A stretch of 64,000 nucleotides of DNA, taken from positions 42,937-106,936 of the forward strand of contig CAVPEB010000008.1 of assembly GCA_963702765.1 (NCBI GenBank), read 5' to 3'. The stretch's first letter is position 1. Each line of letters opens with the position of its first letter. Made by a program: the position numbers and the translations under genes. This DNA is from DATMNR01 sp963702765. GTDB lineage: Bacteria; Chloroflexota; Ktedonobacteria; Ktedonobacterales; Ktedonobacteraceae. Of the stretch, positions 42,061-50,185 are shown in pieces. The notes beneath the pieces are model-generated. The model saw nothing but the letters and a program-made list of their open reading frames with translations. It did no database searches and had not been told where the DNA came from.

Positions 42061-44031
42061 TTAACCACCCATAAAGAAAAATGGGTCTACGTCTTTGGGA
42101 AAAATGTCTTTTGTTCTCATTATGTCTGTTTCACTCATGGGAGAGAAATGCTCAACTCCATCAGTTTTGGGTGCATCGATAATCGTCTGGTCATTGCCAT
42201 TGCCAGTGTTATGCTCACCGACAAGAGCATAGCCATTTGTCTTTCCGTTTGTGTGCCCATTGCCATTGCTGGCGACGACATCGAAGTCGGCAAGAACAGT
42301 TTTGAGAACACGTTTTGCGTCGGCCTCATCGATCAATTGCTTGATCTCTTCCGCAACCAATTCGTCGCGCTCTATCAAGGCTTCAGCTACAGCCATAACT
42401 GCCTCGCGGTGTTCTTTAAAAAGACGTTTCACAGCCTTGAATTGGGATTGAAGAACAGCTTCAACACGTTCGGAAAGCTTTGGTACCCCTGCTATCCCTC
42501 CACCAGCGCTCATCATGGGGAGGTATGAGGTCAGTGTTCCATCCATGCCATAGAGACCGACATACCGTGTAGCAAGTTCAGTTGCGCCGGCGAAGTCACC
42601 AGTGACTCCGTTCAAGTTTACATCAAGGAACAATTCCTCGGCAGCACGAGAGGCCAGGGATACCTGAATGCGCGCCAGGACATCTTCCTTACTCCAGGTT
42701 ACGATTGTCTCCGTTTGGCGCCAGGCAGCAAATGCTGCCGCACCTTCCAGGTCACCATGCTGGTGTATAGTGACAAAGGCTGGAAAGTGGCGATCCATGA
42801 GATAGTAGCAAGCTACAGCATGTCCTGCCTCATGATAAGCAAGGCGCCTGCGTTCAATAGGGGTTAGCTCTGCGAGTTGACGCAGACCAAATTCGTGAAC
42901 ATCTTGTGCCTCGACAAGATCTCGATAAGTCACGCTATCGCGACCATCGAAGTGAGCGATAATGACAGCCTCATTAATCACATGTTTGATCGCAACAGGA
43001 GTATACGCAACCATGCGCGCCACTAAAGTCGGTATAGAAATGTTCGGATCATGTGTGACTTTGCTGAGATAATACTCAATCACTTCACCACGATACTTGT
43101 CTGTTGGAGGAGCGACATGAATCTTGCGGTCAAAGCGACCTGGGCGTAGTAGAGCTGGATCCAGCGACTCAGGGATATTTGTAGCGCCGACGGTGAGAAC
43201 CGGTTGATTCTGGACACGGCTATGATGGAGGCCAACCACACGCAGTATTTTCTTAAACCAGCCAGTCTCGATATTCGGCGGGTCCATTTGCATCAACAAT
43301 TCATTGAGTCCACCCATGCCGCCGCCACCTGCTCCAAAAAGACCACCGCCCATACCCATGCCCATACCTCTGCCAGCGCTTGCTGAACGTGACATACCGA
43401 TGGCATCAATTTCATCCATAAAGACGACGCAAGCGCCGTACTCACGAGCTAATCGGCGGGCTTTCGAATAGAGCCTTTTGATCATCAACACATTCATGCC
43501 AATGAACATAGCCTGGAAACTGGCAGCGCTGGCATAGGCAAAGGGAACTCCGGCTTCAGTGCTCATGCATTGCGCCAGATAACTTTTGCCGGTGCCAGGG
43601 TCACCTGTGAGTAAGAGGCCGCGTACAGCCTGTCCTCCCATCTGCTTGAATTCATCAGTGCCGCGCAACAACAATACGATTCGTCTGGCCGCCTCCAACA
43701 CCTCTGGATTTCCTTTATAATCATCGAAGCTGACACCCGTCTCACCCGGCATTACCCAGTACAATCGTGGGCGGCCCAGAAACCAGAAAAGAGCTCCGAA
43801 TTGTATAATGATGAACATAACGGCAAAGCCGATTTGGAAGACGTATGTCAGGACTGTGCCTGGAGATGGCGCGCTGAGCTGTGGTAGCATGTTGAAGAAG
43901 AAATACCAGAGTACTATACTAAAGAGAACGAGCCAGATCCAACGTCTTTTCGCAAAACGCCCAAATTGATCCATCCCTAGATCGATAGATTTATCCAGTT
44001 CTTCTCGATCTATTTTGCTTTTTTCTGACAT
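42061..44031 (-). CDS. FtsH-like membrane AAA+ zinc metalloprotease
   Basis: The 656-residue protein has two membrane segments near residues 32-53 and 62-88 and an AAA+ domain. Walker A is LLTGDPGTGKSYLAQ, Walker B is VVFMDEIDAIG, and the SRH region is GATNIPESLDPALLRPGRFD. The M41 protease domain has the zinc motif AYHEAGHAVACYY and a third-ligand region LNGVTGDFAGATEL. A Gly/Met-rich insertion (GRGMGMGMGGGLFGAGGGGM) lies between Walker B and SRH, where FtsH has a short loop. The outer domain between the membrane segments is very short. It is clearly related to FtsH but divergent, so the housekeeping ftsH may lie elsewhere. Its end abuts the 65-bp palindrome. Confidence 0.88.
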   Translation of the reverse strand: MSEKSKIDREELDKSIDLGMDQFGRFAKRRWIWLVLFSIVLWYFFFNMLPQLSAPSPGTVLTYVFQIGFAVMFIIIQFGALFWFLGRPRLYWVMPGETGVSFDDYKGNPEVLEAARRIVLLLRGTDEFKQMGGQAVRGLLLTGDPGTGKSYLAQCMSTEAGVPFAYASAASFQAMFIGMNVLMIKRLYSKARRLAREYGACVVFMDEIDAIGMSRSASAGRGMGMGMGGGLFGAGGGGMGGLNELLMQMDPPNIETGWFKKILRVVGLHHSRVQNQPVLTVGATNIPESLDPALLRPGRFDRKIHVAPPTDKYRGEVIEYYLSKVTHDPNISIPTLVARMVAYTPVAIKHVINEAVIIAHFDGRDSVTYRDLVEAQDVHEFGLRQLAELTPIERRRLAYHEAGHAVACYYLMDRHFPAFVTIHQHGDLEGAAAFAAWRQTETIVTWSKEDVLARIQVSLASRAAEELFLDVNLNGVTGDFAGATELATRYVGLYGMDGTLTSYLPMMSAGGGIAGVPKLSERVEAVLQSQFKAVKRLFKEHREAVMAVAEALIERDELVAEEIKQLIDEADAKRVLKTVLADFDVVASNGNGHTNGKTNGYALVGEHNTGNGNDQTIIDAPKTDGVEHFSPMSETDIMRTKDIFPKDVDPFFFMGG

Positions 44032-44089
44032 ATCAATCTATCCCTTCTGCATTTCAAGAACCCATAAAGAGGCCATACAGTTACTTTTC

Positions 44090-44740
44090 TTACCCTAGAG
44101 GAGCGCGAAAATCTACAAGGGTGGCATTAATAAGAACCCCTCCATTTTGTGAAACCGTTTCGAAATGCCAGATCGCGTAACCACTGGTATTTCCAGCTGG
44201 ACCAGTGGCAGAGAGGTCTACTTCTACAAAGCTATCGATTGTAGTGTCCGATTCTTGGAACACGCTAAGTACATTGATGGTTTTCCAGGTCAGGTGTCCT
44301 TTTGGCTGGCTAAACTGGTCAACAAGTTGTTGCACATTAGGAGGTTGTGACATGTCTTTGTCCAGCAACTGTAGTGCTGCGAGATTACCATCACGCATCG
44401 CGTAGAGCCAGTTCTGCACCTGCTCGCCTCCGCCATTGCCGCCTTTTACATGGAAGTTGAAAGGATCATGGCCAATGCCAAAGGGTAATTCACTTGTAAG
44501 AGCGTAGTTTGCCCCGATAGCACTCCCGAGAAGAAGCACGATCAAGATAAAAGTAACCAGTTTGTGGTTTCTCATGGCTCGCAGGAGATAATAAATGCCT
44601 CTGAAAATTGGGCGAAAGATGGCTTTAAAGAAGCGGGCAGTAGTAGTTTGGCCTGCTCTTTGTCTTGATGCGTATTCAACTTTTCTGGCTTCTGATGCAG
44701 TTTGCTCGGGTGGTTGTTGGGTTGGGGATGGGCTAATCAT
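44090..44740 (-). CDS. Membrane-anchored protein of unknown function
   Basis: The 216-residue product has a polar, basic cytoplasmic part of 60 residues and one membrane segment at 61-80 (LVTFILIVLLLGSAIGANYA). An outer domain of about 135 residues contains NWLYAMRDGNLAALQLLDKD, a pattern that resembles NTF2-like or DUF4878-type stress domains. I do not recognise the family with certainty. It lies 58 nt upstream of the FtsH-like gene on the same strand, so a substrate or partner of that protease is a reasonable guess. Confidence 0.65.
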   Translation of the reverse strand: MISPSPTQQPPEQTASEARKVEYASRQRAGQTTTARFFKAIFRPIFRGIYYLLRAMRNHKLVTFILIVLLLGSAIGANYALTSELPFGIGHDPFNFHVKGGNGGGEQVQNWLYAMRDGNLAALQLLDKDMSQPPNVQQLVDQFSQPKGHLTWKTINVLSVFQESDTTIDSFVEVDLSATGPAGNTSGYAIWHFETVSQNGGVLINATLVDFRAPLG

Positions 44741-45065
44741 ACGTCTCGCATCTCAACTTTCTCGGGTTGAATAAAGTGTATCTTTGGTATGAAGAATATG
44801 TTTTCGATGTGTATGGCTTTTCTCACGGGGTATAGGCCCTGTTTTCCATGATACTTGAGTATGAAACGATACAAATAGGTTCGTGACGCTACAGTTCCCT
44901 TATGATGTACCATACACTACAATGAGCTTTTTGGCAAGGTTTGTAGACTGGGCATCCTATCCTACGGACACGAATTATGGTACGTTTGATATAATAATAT
45001 GTACATACACATAGTATATGTATGTTCAAAATTAGCTCCTATCCAGGAAGGTAGGTCGAGTAGTC
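44741..45065. other. Divergent intergenic region without genes
   Basis: This 325-nt AT-rich gap separates two divergent genes. It has a -10-like TATAAT at 44990-44995 on the + strand with only a poor -35 box. An imperfect inverted repeat (ACATACACATA with TATATGTATGT, about 45003-45030) lies just downstream, near the expected transcription start. No RNA gene was seen. Confidence 0.4.
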
Positions 45066-46010
45066 ATGGACACGAGTAGGGATAAACCCACAGGAACAGA
45101 TGGCAACCCATATATCTGGCTGCGTTATACAACACAGTTTAGCGTTGGTGGGCGTACCCATACCATTGAAATGGGTGTTCCTGTGCCAATAGGAGCAAGT
45201 GCGGAATTGCGCGAACAGTTGATTCGTGAAGCCGAAATCGGAATGGAACAACTTACAAGGCGTGTTGAATATCGAGCAGCGCAGATCGCGCAGCGCAGTA
45301 CTCGACCGCCCGAACCCCAGCGCACGCAAGCGCCTGCTACAATCAGGCCGAACCAGGCACCTTCACATGAAGAAAATGCTCGAAGTTCGTCAGCTCCTAC
45401 TGCTGTTGGATCAAGTTCAAATACACCAACACCAACACCAACTCGTGAGGCGCCACAGCCCCTTTCTTTGCACGAGAAGCAGTCTATGACTGCGCCTGCA
45501 CGCCAAAGCGGCACGGTAAGTATGCCTGTAACACCAAATCTTCAGGGTGAGGCGAATAGCAATATGAAGCTTTCGCAATTCATGCAGGCAATTCGGGAGT
45601 CCTGGGGATTAACGCCGAAACAAGCAATGGATCTGCTCAATGTTAAAACATTGAATGGCATGAATTACCGGGATGCTTTGAGGAAGTTACAGCCGCTCGT
45701 TGAAGGTAATTCCAGGGAAACTCCTTCGACTGGCGTTGTGAATAAAGTCTCCCCGCCAATTCAATCGAAGCCTGCTGAGGAACGAGTGAGACCACAAGAG
45801 TCGCTTCCAACGCAAGGATCACAATCAAAACCTCCTGCCAGTCCCAGGGCAGATGTTTTACATGGCCCTGCCAATATTCCGGTTATCCCTATTAATGATG
45901 AGATGATACGGGAAGCACCGAGAAAATTGTATAAATTTGATGAAGAGGACGAAGAACTGCAGGAAGAGAAAAGAGGAGGAGGAGGAGGAGGAGCGGAGGG
46001 CGATGGCTAG
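45066..46010 (+). CDS. Low-complexity protein of unknown function
   Basis: The 314-residue product has a conserved-looking N-terminal part of about 75 residues (YIWLRYTTQFSVGGRTHTIE, ELREQLIREAEIGMEQL). A Pro/Thr/Ser/Gln-rich linker is followed by a compact block near residues 165-215 (KLSQFMQAIRESWGLTPKQA, LNVKTLNGMNYRDALRKLQP) and a second polar linker with a Glu/Gly-rich end. The central block looks like a small helical domain. I do not recognise the family. Its last 8 nt overlap the next gene, whose ribosome binding site lies in its GGA-repeat end. Confidence 0.6.
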   Translation: MDTSRDKPTGTDGNPYIWLRYTTQFSVGGRTHTIEMGVPVPIGASAELREQLIREAEIGMEQLTRRVEYRAAQIAQRSTRPPEPQRTQAPATIRPNQAPSHEENARSSSAPTAVGSSSNTPTPTPTREAPQPLSLHEKQSMTAPARQSGTVSMPVTPNLQGEANSNMKLSQFMQAIRESWGLTPKQAMDLLNVKTLNGMNYRDALRKLQPLVEGNSRETPSTGVVNKVSPPIQSKPAEERVRPQESLPTQGSQSKPPASPRADVLHGPANIPVIPINDEMIREAPRKLYKFDEEDEELQEEKRGGGGGGAEGDG

Positions 46011-46287
46011 GATCAAGTTAGACGAATTGAAAGAAGTGCGTGGATCATCACTCGCCAGCCAGGGAAGATTGACGGCGTTGCAAAATGTGCTCAATCAGCA
46101 AATCAGCGATCAGCAGTTAGAGTATCTTATAGAACAGGTATGGGGTGTGCCCGGTTTGAAGAAATTAAAGGTTGACCAGATAGAGGCGCTCATTTCATGG
46201 GCCAAGGAAGATTATTTTGTAGAAGAAGTGGATGCTGTTATGGCGCTCATTGATGGGGAGGGATCGCATGCGCGTAGTGACAGGTGA
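46003..46287 (+). CDS. Small helical protein of unknown function
   Basis: The 94-residue product starts at ATG 46003 after GGAGGGCG. It contains RLTALQNVLNQQISDQQLEY and VWGVPGLKKLKVDQIEALIS, which suggest a small all-helical fold. I do not recognise the family. It overlaps the gene upstream by 8 nt and rsmD downstream by 20 nt, so translation is probably coupled across all three. Confidence 0.6.
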   Translation: MARIKLDELKEVRGSSLASQGRLTALQNVLNQQISDQQLEYLIEQVWGVPGLKKLKVDQIEALISWAKEDYFVEEVDAVMALIDGEGSHARSDR

Positions 46288-46867
46288 AGCGAAGGGGCGC
46301 AAGCTCAAAGGCCCTAAAACACCCGGTACTCGTCCTATTATCGACCGTGTCAAAACGGCTCTCTTCGATATCCTCTCAACTCGTGTTGAAGATGCTCGTT
46401 TTCTTGATCTTTTTGCGGGTGTGGGCAGTGTCGGCATAGAAGCATTAAGTAGAGGCGCAGCGAGCGCGACTTTTATCGAAATGAACTATAGCGTGCTGAA
46501 GTTAGTGCGAGAAAACCTGAAAATTACCGGTCTGGGGGATCGTGCAGAGACTTTGCATACTGATGCATTCAAATTTTTGCAATCGTATAGTTTTGAGAAT
46601 CAAACCCTGCCAAAAGGACATCAGCGTGAGTATGATATCATTTATGTTGCTCCACCACAGTATCATGAGATGGCAGCACGCGCTCTACTCATGCTTGATC
46701 ATTCGCGACTTGTGCCAGATAGTAGCATGATTATTATCCAGATTCACCCTAAAGAGCGTTCGGTAGTAGCAGCAGTTCCCCTGACACGCCTGATCTTAAC
46801 CGATGAACGGCGTTATGGCAGCACATTATTACTCTTTTATGAAGTTGATTCCGGGAAAGGAATGTGA
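46268..46867 (+). CDS. rsmD: 16S rRNA (guanine(966)-N(2))-methyltransferase RsmD
   Basis: RsmD methylates G966 of 16S rRNA using S-adenosylmethionine. The 199-residue product has the family start MRVVTGEAKGRKLKGPKTPG with RPIIDRVKTALFDIL, the SAM-binding loop FLDLFAGVGSVGIEALSRGA and a catalytic segment IIYVAPPQYHE. Most family members have (N/D)PPY there, so the APPQY form deviates at the first position and may affect activity. ATG at 46268 follows GGGGAGGGATC. It ends overlapping the HTH gene. The usual partner coaD is not adjacent. Confidence 0.87.
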   Translation: MRVVTGEAKGRKLKGPKTPGTRPIIDRVKTALFDILSTRVEDARFLDLFAGVGSVGIEALSRGAASATFIEMNYSVLKLVRENLKITGLGDRAETLHTDAFKFLQSYSFENQTLPKGHQREYDIIYVAPPQYHEMAARALLMLDHSRLVPDSSMIIIQIHPKERSVVAAVPLTRLILTDERRYGSTLLLFYEVDSGKGM

Positions 46868-46869
46868 GG

Positions 46870-47346
46870 ATGGTAAGCAAACCAGGAAGCGGGCGTTTTG
46901 CTTTTGTAGATGCGGGTGAAGCTGCACGTTTATTAGGTATTGATCGCGTGACACTGGATCAATGGATACAAGATGGTCGTTTAAAATCCCATCGAGGCGT
47001 TGGACGAGAGGCATTCTTTCGCACCGCAGAAATCGAGGCCTTATATAACGAATTGCATCCCTCGGTTGAACTCGCGGAAGCAGTTGAAGCAGATGAACGT
47101 GAGAGCCAGGGCACAGAGGAAAAGCCGCCTTCACGCAAAAAACAGGATCCTCAGATGCGCGTGTATTTGAGGTTACAAGCGGATGCAAAATGGTACGATA
47201 TTTCGGAAGAAGATATTCGTATCTGGTTTCAACAGCTTGCGCCTGATGGATATGATCGCAATAAGCGCAATGCGGAACATACGATAAAGAAGCTACAATA
47301 CCTGATATCTTTAATCGAAGAAGCTCAGGGGCGCGAAAAAAGCTAG
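46870..47346 (+). CDS. MerR-like helix-turn-helix protein
   Basis: The product of about 158 residues has an excisionase/MerR-type winged helix at residues 8-60 (DAGEAARLLGIDRVTLDQWI, DGRLKSHRGVGREAFFRTAE, IEALYNELHP). A charged linker and a C-terminal helical part (MRVYLRLQADAKWYDISEED, HTIKKLQYLISLIEE) follow. It is probably a DNA-binding protein; its target is unknown. A GTG at 46864 that overlaps the rsmD stop is an alternative start two codons earlier. It is the last gene of the overlapping + strand group from 45066. Confidence 0.7.
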   Translation: MVSKPGSGRFAFVDAGEAARLLGIDRVTLDQWIQDGRLKSHRGVGREAFFRTAEIEALYNELHPSVELAEAVEADERESQGTEEKPPSRKKQDPQMRVYLRLQADAKWYDISEEDIRIWFQQLAPDGYDRNKRNAEHTIKKLQYLISLIEEAQGREKS

Positions 47347-47438
47347 TCTTACCTTCCCTCTACTTTTCTGTTACAATAAGCCAGGTTTCTAGCACTTCTG
47401 TTATTGTCATCGTATTCATCAAAGTAGGCAGGTAAATT

Positions 47439-47798
47439 ATGGATAATCAACAATGGCAACCTCAACAACAGTATGGACAACCACAAGAAGGTCAACCGCA
47501 ATGGGGCCAGCAACAGCCGTATTATATGCCGCCCCAACAATATCCACAACAACAATGGGGAATGCAGCAACCCTATCAACAAATGGGGATGCAAAAAGAC
47601 TGGTTAACTACTCTCCTGTTATGTTTATTTGTAGGCATATTTGGGGTGCATCGTTTTTATACTGGCCACACCGTAATAGGCGTGATCCAACTTCTTACTT
47701 TTGGAGGTTGTGGCATCTGGTGGCTAATAGACCTGATTATGATTGCAGCAGGTAGTTTTACGGACAGCAATGGCCTCCCACTGATAAAAAATGTATGA
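47439..47798 (+). CDS. TM2 domain-containing membrane protein
   Basis: The 119-residue product has a Gln/Pro/Tyr-rich cytoplasmic start of about 50 residues and then a TM2 domain. Two membrane segments (LTTLLLCLFVGIFGVHRFYT and IQLLTFGGCGIWWLIDLIMI) are joined by the short GHTVIGV loop. The GVHRFYTG pattern is diagnostic. Function of TM2 proteins is poorly known. Its stop overlaps the next gene (ATGA), so the two are coupled. Confidence 0.85.
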   Translation: MDNQQWQPQQQYGQPQEGQPQWGQQQPYYMPPQQYPQQQWGMQQPYQQMGMQKDWLTTLLLCLFVGIFGVHRFYTGHTVIGVIQLLTFGGCGIWWLIDLIMIAAGSFTDSNGLPLIKNV

Positions 47799-48088
47799 AC
47801 AGGGTATTACTTGTGTTAGGGAAAGTAGGAATGTACATCCTGCTTCCCCTCTTGTTGATAACAATTCCCACTTCCTGGCTTGAAAGGCGACGCTCAATCT
47901 GCTTATTCCGAAATGTATTCGGCATTAAGTGTCCTGGTTGCGGAATGGTCAAAGCCATCTCGTGCATAGCGCATGGCGATCTCAAGAGAGCTTTTCACTA
48001 CAACAGACTGGCCTTTATCGTATTTCCACTTCTATGCTATACGTGGTTGAGTTCACTTGCAGCCGAATTCAATAATTTTCTTATATAA
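47795..48088 (+). CDS. DUF2752 family membrane protein
   Basis: The 97-residue product has a hydrophobic N-terminal segment and then the DUF2752 signature FGIKCPGCGMVKAISCIAHG with the CxxC-like CPGC. A second hydrophobic segment (FIVFPLLCYTWLSSLAAEF) lies near the end. The family often neighbours TM2 genes, as it does here. The function is unknown. Confidence 0.82.
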   Translation: MNRVLLVLGKVGMYILLPLLLITIPTSWLERRRSICLFRNVFGIKCPGCGMVKAISCIAHGDLKRAFHYNRLAFIVFPLLCYTWLSSLAAEFNNFLI

Positions 48089-48112
48089 GGAAGTCTTCAA
48101 CTCTGTCTTATA

Positions 48113-49096
48113 TTACCCATGGTAGCGCATATGATCCGGTAAACAGCGTGTAAGATCCATGACTGATCCAACTATGAAATCAGCTCCACGCTGCTGATAC
48201 AACGCCTCTTCGAACGGGTGAACAAGCATGACTGCGAGTATATCTGGCTCGTTCTCTTTTTTTATTGTCTGGTAATTAAGCACAAGGTCCAGATCGTCGC
48301 CAGTATCTCCAATATACAGGCCTCCACCAACCTCTCCACTCATATCCTTGATAGCTAATTGTAAAGCGAGTGGATCAGGCTTGGGGCAAATATCGGCCGA
48401 TATGACGATATCCCACCAGCGCGAACCGGTATATGATTCCATCATCTCCAAAGCGATATCTACCTCTGGTCCAACTCTTCCGGTAATCAAGCCTAAGTAA
48501 TCTATACCCGCTTCACGAAGATGTGTGAAGAAATTGGGAGTAAAATTCATCTCTTCGTTATGCACAAAACCACGAAAGTCTGGCAAATAACGAGGAGCAT
48601 GCCCAAAGCGTTTTTTTATCTCAGCGGCGCCCCAGTAAAATTCGTGATAAATGTCTCCAATCATGTTGTAATCAAGTTGCGAAGAGGCAGGCATGACCTC
48701 CCTGACCCACTCAATTCCCCCATGCCCTTTCTCGTTGGCGGCCCGTGAAAGCGCAGCCCATTCTTTGATAGTGCGCCTCTCCAACGGTGTGCCTTTCCAT
48801 TCACGTAATCTGGCCGTGCAAAGTGTTGCCAGTAGATAACACATATCCCAGTCGTTGTTGTAACCACCGGCTTGTTTGAAGGCGATCACATCTTCGTGTG
48901 TTACCAGTGTTTTCCCTTCATTCTGACCCCAGTCAAGACCATGAATGTTACTGGCAACAAATTCCGCTGTCGCTATGTCGGTGGCGTGAAACGAGTCAAC
49001 GGTTTTAATAAGAACGCCATCAACATCAAAGAAAATGGTATTGAATGTGGTGGGAAATTGCAGATCAGGTCGTTTCCAGAATACCTGGGTCTCCAT
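48113..49096 (-). CDS. HAD-superfamily hydrolase with large cap domain
   Basis: The 327-residue protein has the HAD nucleophile motif TIFFDVDGVLIKTVDSFHAT at residues 20-39, motif II LITGRVGPEVDIALEMME, and motif IV GGLYIGDTGDDLDLVLNYQ with the acidic pair. The cap of about 150 residues contains DVIAFKQAGGYNNDWDMCYL, a pattern seen in a HisB-like HAD subfamily of cyanobacteria and archaea. The substrate is unknown. ATG at 49096 starts at METQVFWKRP. A P-loop kinase gene lies upstream on the same strand, so a functional pair is possible. Confidence 0.75.
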   Translation of the reverse strand: METQVFWKRPDLQFPTTFNTIFFDVDGVLIKTVDSFHATDIATAEFVASNIHGLDWGQNEGKTLVTHEDVIAFKQAGGYNNDWDMCYLLATLCTARLREWKGTPLERRTIKEWAALSRAANEKGHGGIEWVREVMPASSQLDYNMIGDIYHEFYWGAAEIKKRFGHAPRYLPDFRGFVHNEEMNFTPNFFTHLREAGIDYLGLITGRVGPEVDIALEMMESYTGSRWWDIVISADICPKPDPLALQLAIKDMSGEVGGGLYIGDTGDDLDLVLNYQTIKKENEPDILAVMLVHPFEEALYQQRGADFIVGSVMDLTRCLPDHMRYHG

Positions 49097-49163
49097 TAGG
49101 AAGGCCTTTCGTAAGTAATATAGATGAAGGGCGCACATGCGCGCCCCATTCATAGCAATATAT

Positions 49164-49194
49164 ATAACAGGCGTAATGAATTACGCCCTGTATA
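49164..49194 (-). terminator. Hairpin downstream of the P-loop kinase gene
   Basis: GCGTAAT (49171-49177) and ATTACGC (49180-49186) pair with only GA between them, extended by TATAACAG with CTGTATA after a one-base bulge. The sequence beyond it on the - strand is TATATATAT. It lies about 150 nt after the kinase stop and 65 nt before the HAD start. Confidence 0.45.
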
Positions 49195-49262
49195 ATATAG
49201 TATCTCCAAAAAGTGCAAATTGGAAGTGTAGGGACAGTAGCTGTGTGGACGCGGTGTGGGGG

Positions 49263-49327
49263 CGCTTGCGCTGTCCTGATGGTTCACACACGTTAACGTG
49301 GAATGTCTTGTCGCTTGCGCTGTCCTG
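49263..49327. repeat. Pair of exact 16-bp direct repeats
   Basis: CGCTTGCGCTGTCCTG occurs at 49263-49278 and 49312-49327, with start points 49 bp apart. Between them is a 12-bp palindrome CACGTTAACGTG (49289-49300). The block lies in the 250-nt gap between the kinase and HAD genes. Protein-binding sites or remnants of a duplication are both possible. Confidence 0.6.
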
Positions 49328-49345
49328 GCCTCTTTTCTCTCTTTT

Positions 49346-49903
49346 TTATAAAGGCGGAAGAATTGTCTGTATGCGTTGTGGACCCTGCGTATCCTCTAAT
49401 TCGAAACGCACATCCATATCCAGCTCATCTAAAATATGGATCATCTCCCACCCTTCTCGTGGAGTATCAAGTAGTGCGCGTTGTAAAAGACCTGCGTGGT
49501 AAGGAATGACCCGCTCTTCGACCAAGCGATGCCTGTTCTTATTACGCTCGAGGCAGATTTCTGGCGGAATGTTGAAGATAAGCAAACAACCAAAGTAGCC
49601 AGATTGACGTGATAAGCCTCGCAATTTGCGCCGTGCATCTGGGTGGAGTGCTGTACTATCAGCAACAGTAAAGCGCCCCAGTGAAAGGCGCTTTTGGATA
49701 ATCAGATGGAAGAGTTCAAACGTGTCACGGTTCACCGACTGATTGTTCTCGTCATCGCAAATCATTGCGCGGCAGTGATCAGATGAAACAATGGTTGTCT
49801 CAGCAAAGCGTTGAGCAGCGAATGTGCTTTTGCCTGATCCAGCAGGTCCACAGAGAACGAGCAGCGTTCTTTGTGGAATTGTGATGATGTGCGGTGTATT
49901 CAT
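49346..49903 (-). CDS. P-loop ATPase resembling polynucleotide kinase domains
   Basis: The 185-residue protein has Walker A VLCGPAGSGKSTFAAQRF at residues 16-33, then TIVSSDHCRAMICDDENNQS, and FTVADSTALHPDARRKLRGL. A lid-like region is followed by ERVIPYHAGLLQRAL near residue 145. The arrangement matches the AAA_33 family and the kinase part of bacterial Pnkp, which phosphorylates RNA or DNA 5' ends. Here it stands alone, without the phosphatase and ligase parts. The substrate cannot be told from sequence. Confidence 0.72.
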   Translation of the reverse strand: MNTPHIITIPQRTLLVLCGPAGSGKSTFAAQRFAETTIVSSDHCRAMICDDENNQSVNRDTFELFHLIIQKRLSLGRFTVADSTALHPDARRKLRGLSRQSGYFGCLLIFNIPPEICLERNKNRHRLVEERVIPYHAGLLQRALLDTPREGWEMIHILDELDMDVRFELEDTQGPQRIQTILPPL

Positions 49904-49922
49904 GCCTTAAGCTCTCTTGCCA

Positions 49923-49951
49923 TTGCTATGCATTCCTCCCTTTGATATAAT
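49923..49951 (+). promoter_or_regulatory. Candidate promoter of alaS
   Basis: TTGCTA (49923-49928) and a perfect TATAAT (49946-49951) are 17 nt apart on the + strand. The predicted leader of about 230 nt shows no T-box motif and no strong stem. Confidence 0.6.
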
Positions 49952-50185
49952 AGCCCTGCATATCTACAATCATTTGACACATCAAGACATAGTTAAGAAG
50001 AGCTTCATGCTTTTCTAATAAGAAATTTTACAACGTTTCATTCATGTTTATCTATTCTGTAGGCCATGCATTGGGAGGGGGAAAGTGGAAAGTTCAGTCG
50101 CTAGAAAAAAGTGTCATGCGCTACATATCCGAACGTATTAAAAGAGATCAAGTATTCACCAGCTTTTCATATAGAGGAGGACAAG

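Noticed and set aside
49904..50185. Possible T-box leader of alaS
   Set aside because: The conserved T-box sequence and its antiterminator stem are not present; only a promoter and an unstructured leader are visible.
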